Assembly: GCA_964507405.1 (NCBI GenBank)
Contig: CAZDPJ010000008.1
Span: forward strand, 1 to 47,776
Source of the DNA: UMGS75 sp964507405
GTDB lineage: Bacteria; Bacillota_I; Bacilli_A; ML615J-28; CAG-313
Length of the DNA stretch: 47,776 nucleotides
Reading direction: 5' to 3'
In this document: positions 43,430-47,776 of the stretch, piece after piece
How the letters are laid out: each line of letters begins with the position of its first letter
Numbering within the stretch: the first letter of the stretch is position 1
Position numbers and translations under genes: made by a program
Notes under the pieces: generated by a model
Databases searched by the model: none
What the model was told of the DNA's origin: nothing
The model's input: the letters and a program-made list of their open reading frames with translations, nothing else

Positions 43430-45101
43430 TTGTTATTGACTCCTTTAATTTTGTTAAAGCAATTTTTGTTTCTGCTGCGGTTTCACCTAAAAGGGATGCA
43501 ATTTCTTGAACAATACGCATTTGTTTATCAACAACTTTATCAGCAATCTCAATTGTTTGTTTACTTATTGTTTCTTTTTTAGCTTTTTCAATTGTAGTTT
43601 CCGTTACATCACGCATTATACAAATTAATAAGTGATAATTTACATCATATAAAATAGATTGTTCTACATATTTATCATATTCTGCTAAATATACTTTTTC
43701 ATTTTTAATATTTCTTTTTGAATCAAGTACTTTAATAAAAGGAACTGGATCTAATATTCTAACTACTTGGTCTCCTAAGATATCCGAGTCATTACGAATA
43801 TTTAGAATTTTCTTCGCTGCCTTATTTATTTGTTGAACTTCCAATTTTTCATTTAATACAATTAATCCATTTGGCGTATTACTTACAATACAATCGGAAA
43901 AGCTTTCAGCTTTTTCTTTTAAGTAAGGTAAACACATAGATATTTCTGCTTTACCTTGATAAATAGCTTTTGCTTTTTCACGGCATGTATTATATCCACA
44001 TGACCCACAGTTTAATTCATCTGTAGGTTTAGTTTTTCCCATTTGTTTTAAGATTTGCATTATTTCATATTCCGAAGGTTCTTTTTTATTGATATTAATA
44101 GGTGCAAAATTTTTTTGATAATAGGCACTATTTTCTTGAACTACTTCAAAGTCTTTATTTCCAGCATATTTATTTACTAATAAATAATCTTTTAAATGAG
44201 AGTTATGATGTTTTTCAATAATTGGCCCCGCAATACAGCTACCAACACAAGCACTCATTTCAATAAAGCATTTACTGATTTTACCATTTTCAATATCTTT
44301 TAACGCAGCAATACAGTTTTCAACCCCATCTATTGCCATATAAGTAAATCCAGGTGCATCAGCTGCCATTGTTTTTAGAATTCCACCCGTAGTTGGGAAT
44401 AGTCTTGTTTTCGTATTCTCATCTCTAACTTCATCTACTTCTTCTAAAGTAATATTTTCTTCTTTTAACCATTGGGAAAGTTCTTCAAAAGTTAATACAC
44501 AATCAACAATACCTTCATATCGATCTGCTTCATCTTTTTTTGCAACGCATGGTCCTATGAAAATAGTTTTCGCATGAGGATATCTTTTTTTGATATCTGT
44601 TGAATGAGCTTGCATAGGACTCATAACATTTGCAAGGTATTTTAATTCATTTGGAAAATATTTTTGAATTAATAGATTAATTGAATGACAACAAGATGAA
44701 ATTAAGATATCATTAAATCCCTCTTTTAATATTTTGTCATATTCATTTTTAACAAAAGTAGCACCCATGGCTGTTTCTTCAACATCATAAAAACCTAGTT
44801 TCTTTAAAGCATTTCTAAGCGCAGTAATTGAAATTCCATCATAATTTGCGACAAACGATGGAGCGATACTTGCAATTACAGGAACACCTAATGTAAGTAA
44901 CATTTTAGCTTTTTCAATTCCATCAATAATTTGTTTTGCATTTTGTGGACACATAACAAAGCATTGACCACATAAGATACATTCATTATCAACGATATGA
45001 GCTTGGTTTGCTGAAAATCTAATTGATTTTACTGGGCAATGTCTAATACATTTATAGCAATTTTTACAATTTGATTTCTTTAATATTAAGTAACTAGCCA
45101 T
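43422..45101 (-). CDS. Group C sensory [FeFe] hydrogenase with PAS domain (HydS-like)
   Basis: 559 residues: two ferredoxin-type clusters (12-51), an H-cluster domain (about 70-325), a further [4Fe-4S] segment (CGSCGYNTCREKAKAIYQGK, 365-384, with Cys390), a PAS domain (about 400-505) and a C-terminal helical tail. The H-cluster motifs differ from catalytic enzymes: ISSCCHS (134-140, His for Pro), GPCVAKKDE (183-191) and EMSACVGSC (281-289, Ser before Ala-Cys in place of Met). Ligand cysteines are kept. This pattern is that of sensory hydrogenases, which likely detect H2 or redox state and pass the signal to the adjoining phosphatase. Confidence 0.9.
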   Translation of the reverse strand: MASYLILKKSNCKNCYKCIRHCPVKSIRFSANQAHIVDNECILCGQCFVMCPQNAKQIIDGIEKAKMLLTLGVPVIASIAPSFVANYDGISITALRNALKKLGFYDVEETAMGATFVKNEYDKILKEGFNDILISSCCHSINLLIQKYFPNELKYLANVMSPMQAHSTDIKKRYPHAKTIFIGPCVAKKDEADRYEGIVDCVLTFEELSQWLKEENITLEEVDEVRDENTKTRLFPTTGGILKTMAADAPGFTYMAIDGVENCIAALKDIENGKISKCFIEMSACVGSCIAGPIIEKHHNSHLKDYLLVNKYAGNKDFEVVQENSAYYQKNFAPININKKEPSEYEIMQILKQMGKTKPTDELNCGSCGYNTCREKAKAIYQGKAEISMCLPYLKEKAESFSDCIVSNTPNGLIVLNEKLEVQQINKAAKKILNIRNDSDILGDQVVRILDPVPFIKVLDSKRNIKNEKVYLAEYDKYVEQSILYDVNYHLLICIMRDVTETTIEKAKKETISKQTIEIADKVVDKQMRIVQEIASLLGETAAETKIALTKLKESITNE

Positions 45102-45113
45102 ATAAACACTCCT

Positions 45114-45365
45114 TTATTTTATTAATGATAATATCTTTTCATCCCATAAACTTTTTATATTATCAGGAGTTACTCCCGTAAATAGTTCATCATTAATGAA
45201 TACTGTCACTCCTATGCGGTTACATTTACCAGCACAAAAGCTACCTGATAATATAATTTTATTTTCTAAATTTTCTTCTTTAATTCTATTTTCTAAGTAT
45301 TCAATAATTTCTGGAGATTTTTTCAGAAAACATGAACTACCAATACATACTTTAATTTCTACCAT
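45114..45365 (-). CDS. Small thioredoxin-like [2Fe-2S] ferredoxin
   Basis: 83 residues, a stand-alone version of the NuoE/HydC [2Fe-2S] fold. Cluster cysteines are Cys7 and Cys12 (VCIGSSCFLK) and Cys44 and Cys48 (GSFCAGKC). It lies 12 bases before the sensory hydrogenase and overlaps the previous, similar gene by one base. It probably delivers electrons to or from one of the hydrogenases of the operon. Confidence 0.85.
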   Translation of the reverse strand: MVEIKVCIGSSCFLKKSPEIIEYLENRIKEENLENKIILSGSFCAGKCNRIGVTVFINDELFTGVTPDNIKSLWDEKILSLIK

Positions 45366-45607
45366 TATTTTAACTTACCTAATACTTCTTTTTCAAAAAA
45401 TTCATTTACAGTATCAGGACTTACTGAATAAAATTCATCATTAACTTTTACACAAACACCTTGTTGGCATTTACCCATACAGAAAGTTCCACCTAAATCA
45501 ACTACATCACCTAAATTATGTTTTGAAATTAAATATTGTAAACTTTCTACTACTTGTCTAGAACCTTTAATGTGGCATGAACTACCAATACATACTGTTA
45601 TTTTCAT
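45365..45607 (-). CDS. Small thioredoxin-like [2Fe-2S] ferredoxin
   Basis: 80 residues, paralogous to the next gene (VCIGSSCHIKGSRQVVESL; GTFCMGKCQQGVCVKVND). Cluster cysteines are Cys6, Cys11, Cys43 and Cys47. The duplication points to two electron carriers with different partners, perhaps forming a dimer. Stop and start of the two genes overlap by one base. Confidence 0.85.
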   Translation of the reverse strand: MKITVCIGSSCHIKGSRQVVESLQYLISKHNLGDVVDLGGTFCMGKCQQGVCVKVNDEFYSVSPDTVNEFFEKEVLGKLK

Positions 45608-45625
45608 TTTTTTATTTCCTCCATT

Positions 45626-46378
45626 TTATTCGTAATCAACTACATTAACCCAAGAAAGTAAGAATTCTCTTTCTTTTTCATTTCCCTTTACCGATTGAGA
45701 TGCCGCAACAATTGGAAGCCATCTTTGTACATCTTTATGAGAAATATTTTTCTTAGTACAATATACATCTAAATATTTTTCAGCACCATTAATATCACCT
45801 GATAACCAGAATAGTAAATAAGTTCTTGCAGCATCTGCACAAGGGTTGCCTTGAGTTGCATGAGCCCAGTCAATAACATAAGCTTTACCATCTTCTGAAA
45901 TAATTACATTTGAAGGATTGAAATCTCCATGGCAAAGAGAATTGCCTTTTGGCATACTTTCAAGTCTTGTATGTAAATCATATTTCGTTGTTGCATTAAC
46001 ATTAGCTAAATTGATTTTACGATTCATTTTATCTTTTAATTTAGTTAGTAAAGGACTTGTATTTGATTGAATTAATAGTTGTAATTCAACAAATTTGTTC
46101 ATATATTCGTCTTTTTGCTTAGGTAATTTTTCCATTAATTGTGCTAATGTATCACCCTTAATATACTCAGTTACAATTGCCCATTTACCATCAATCATTG
46201 ATATTTCAAGAATCTTTGGAATATTAATATCTAAAGATTCTACACGAGCTTGGTTTAATGCTTCATTTAAAATATCAGCTTTTGAATAATCTTCATTAAA
46301 TACTTTTATACATTTATTTCCATCTTTATAAATGGTTTTAGCGTTTCTAACAGCAATTATTTTTTCAAGATTCATCAT
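45626..46378 (-). CDS. Aminoglycoside phosphotransferase/choline kinase-like small-molecule kinase
   Basis: 250 residues with an APH-type kinase fold. The catalytic loop is LCHGDFNPSNVI with His150, Asp152 and Asn157, and the metal-binding Asp170 is in VIDWAHATQGNP. The hinge VTEYIKGDTLAQL lies near 69. Substrate unknown; such kinases phosphorylate choline, thiamine, sugars or antibiotics. It is placed between adhE and the [2Fe-2S] genes with 14- and 18-base spacing, so it is co-transcribed with the hydrogenase genes, for no evident reason. Confidence 0.8.
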   Translation of the reverse strand: MMNLEKIIAVRNAKTIYKDGNKCIKVFNEDYSKADILNEALNQARVESLDINIPKILEISMIDGKWAIVTEYIKGDTLAQLMEKLPKQKDEYMNKFVELQLLIQSNTSPLLTKLKDKMNRKINLANVNATTKYDLHTRLESMPKGNSLCHGDFNPSNVIISEDGKAYVIDWAHATQGNPCADAARTYLLFWLSGDINGAEKYLDVYCTKKNISHKDVQRWLPIVAASQSVKGNEKEREFLLSWVNVVDYE

Positions 46379-46392
46379 TATTTCCTCCTTTA

Positions 46393-47776
46393 CTATTTAA
46401 CTATTGATTTAGATTTTTTATAGATTTGTTTAAAATCTTTTTCATCTACAGGAATAAAATCTTTTATATCTTGGCATGGCACTGCTTTTTCAACAAATGT
46501 TTTTCCATAATAAGCATTTAAATACATTTGTTTAATTTCACTCATTAATGGATATCTAGGGTTAGCACCTGTACATTGGTCATCAAATGCTTGTTCTACC
46601 ATTGCATCTAAACGATTTAAGAAGTCATTTTCATCTGTAACATAGTCTTTAATTGTTGGTTTAATACCTACTTTTTCTTTTAATTCATCAATAGCTTTAA
46701 TTAAATTATTAACTTTTTCTTCATCAGTTGTGCCACCTAATCCTAAGTATTCACTAACTTCCGCATATCTTCTTAAAGTATGAGGATGATCATATTGAGG
46801 GAAAGTACCCATCTTTGATGGAACTTCAGCTGAATTAAATCTTATTACCTCATCAATCATTAAGGCATTAGCTACACCATGAGGTAAATGGTGGAAAGCA
46901 CCAAGTTTGTGTGCCATTGAGTGACAAACACCAAGGAAAGCATTTGCGAAAGCCATACCAGCCATTGTGGCAGCATTAGCCATTTTTTCACGAGCTTCAA
47001 CATCAGTTAAGCCATTATTATATGCTCTTGGTAAATATTCAAATATAACTTTTAATGAACGTAAAGCTAAACTATCTGTATAGTCAGTAGCCATTAATGA
47101 AGCATATGCTTCTAAGCTGTGTGTTACAGCATCAATACCAGATGCAGCTGTAAGACCACGAGGTGCAGTCATATGGAAATCAGCATCAATTATTGCCATA
47201 TTTGGTAATAATTCATAATCAGCAAGTGGATATTTAACACCAGTAGATTCATCAGTAATAACGGCAAATGGAGTAACTTCAGATCCAGTACCAGCAGATG
47301 TAGGAATAGCAATGAAATATGCTTTTTCACCCATTTTAGGAAAAGTATAAATACGTTTGCGAATATCCATAAAACGCATTGCCATGTCTAAGAAGTCAAC
47401 TTCAGGATGTTCATATAATACCCACATAATTTTTGCTGCATCCATTGCTGAACCACCACCTAAAGCAATGATTGTATCTGGTTTAAATGAAGCCATTTGT
47501 TCAGCACCTTTTTTAGCACAACTTAATGTTGGGTCTGGTTCAACATCAAAGAAAACAGTATATTCCATATTCATTTCTTTTAATTTTTCAATAATAGGAT
47601 TAGCATTACCATTATGATATAAGAAATTATCAGTTACAATAAACACACGTTTTTTATTCATTACATCTTTTAATTCTGATAAAGCAACAGGTAAGCAACC
47701 TTTCTTAATATATATTTTTTGTGGAGCTCTAAACCAAAGCATATTTTCCCTTCTTTCTGCAACTGTTTTAATATTA
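46393..47776 (-). CDS. adhE: Bifunctional aldehyde/alcohol dehydrogenase AdhE, C-terminal part (cut by window edge)
   Basis: The visible part is the iron-dependent alcohol dehydrogenase half of AdhE, which reduces acetaldehyde to ethanol with NADH. Motifs are ALGGGSAMDAAKIMW, TSAGTGSEVTPFAV, FANAFLGVCHSMAHKLG and FDDQCTGANPRYPL, with the iron-binding His residues. A Met at 47742 could look like a start, but the frame stays open to the edge and reads NIKTVAERRENMLWFRAP, which is the linker between the acetaldehyde dehydrogenase and alcohol dehydrogenase halves of AdhE. The gene therefore almost certainly continues beyond 47776. It is the first visible gene of the hydrogenase operon. Confidence 0.88.
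   Translation of the reverse strand, partial: NIKTVAERRENMLWFRAPQKIYIKKGCLPVALSELKDVMNKKRVFIVTDNFLYHNGNANPIIEKLKEMNMEYTVFFDVEPDPTLSCAKKGAEQMASFKPDTIIALGGGSAMDAAKIMWVLYEHPEVDFLDMAMRFMDIRKRIYTFPKMGEKAYFIAIPTSAGTGSEVTPFAVITDESTGVKYPLADYELLPNMAIIDADFHMTAPRGLTAASGIDAVTHSLEAYASLMATDYTDSLALRSLKVIFEYLPRAYNNGLTDVEAREKMANAATMAGMAFANAFLGVCHSMAHKLGAFHHLPHGVANALMIDEVIRFNSAEVPSKMGTFPQYDHPHTLRRYAEVSEYLGLGGTTDEEKVNNLIKAIDELKEKVGIKPTIKDYVTDENDFLNRLDAMVEQAFDDQCTGANPRYPLMSEIKQMYLNAYYGKTFVEKAVPCQDIKDFIPVDEKDFKQIYKKSKSIVK

Noticed and set aside
456..47776. Many plus-strand open frames of 60-130 codons opposite minus-strand genes
   Set aside because: They mirror the real genes in other frames and lack start signals and family features.

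Overview
The window is AT-rich DNA from a low-GC, Gram-positive-type anaerobe, most likely an uncultured fermentative member of the Bacilli or a related lineage (Erysipelotrichales, RF39 or Izemoplasma-like groups). Evidence for this is the Enterococcus-type V-ATPase operon, an AdhE-type alcohol dehydrogenase, three different [FeFe] hydrogenases, sigma-A promoters of the TTGACA-N17-TATAAT kind and purine-riboswitch control. TGA is used as a stop (end of ntpF inside an ATGA overlap) and Trp is TGG, so this is not the Mycoplasma code. Almost every gene lies on the minus strand; pepT is the only clear plus-strand gene. No tRNA, rRNA, CRISPR array, insertion sequence or phage gene was recognised.

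Layout: 0.4-8.3 kb holds a CofE-like ligase, a paired ABC exporter, and a MarR-DegV-LytTR regulator-GHKL kinase operon with a consensus promoter and a palindromic operator; pepT is divergent. 9.6-18.0 kb is a complete V-type ATPase operon in the order ntpFIKECGABD, with the sodium-binding residues of the K ring conserved. 18.1-23.0 kb is an accessory zone: a leucine-rich-repeat membrane protein, a long LRR/11-residue-coiled-coil/Sel1 protein interrupted by two 100-N assembly gaps that sit in tandem repeats, and two decayed genes. 23.0-26.0 kb is an ECF sigma factor, a probable membrane anti-sigma factor and a secreted subtilisin-like protease whose catalytic Asp is Glu. 26.2-31.9 kb has a 5'-nucleotidase lipoprotein, a cupin, small membrane proteins and an M28 peptidase.

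31.9-36.2 kb encodes a trimeric HydABC-type [FeFe] hydrogenase (NuoE-, NuoF- and HydA-like). 36.2-39.5 kb has a uracil permease and a guanine/hypoxanthine permease; the latter is under a guanine-class riboswitch, and the former is preceded by a newly noticed leader peptide plus terminator that looks like UTP-sensitive attenuation. 39.5-40.7 kb has a small membrane protein and a formate/nitrite-type channel.

40.8-47.8 kb is one tightly packed operon: adhE (cut by the window edge), a small-molecule kinase, two thioredoxin-like [2Fe-2S] proteins, a PAS-containing sensory (group C) hydrogenase, a SpoIIE-type phosphatase and a group B hydrogenase. Together the hydrogenases, AdhE and the sodium ATPase describe a fermentative metabolism that disposes of electrons as hydrogen and ethanol and appears to sense its own redox or hydrogen state.
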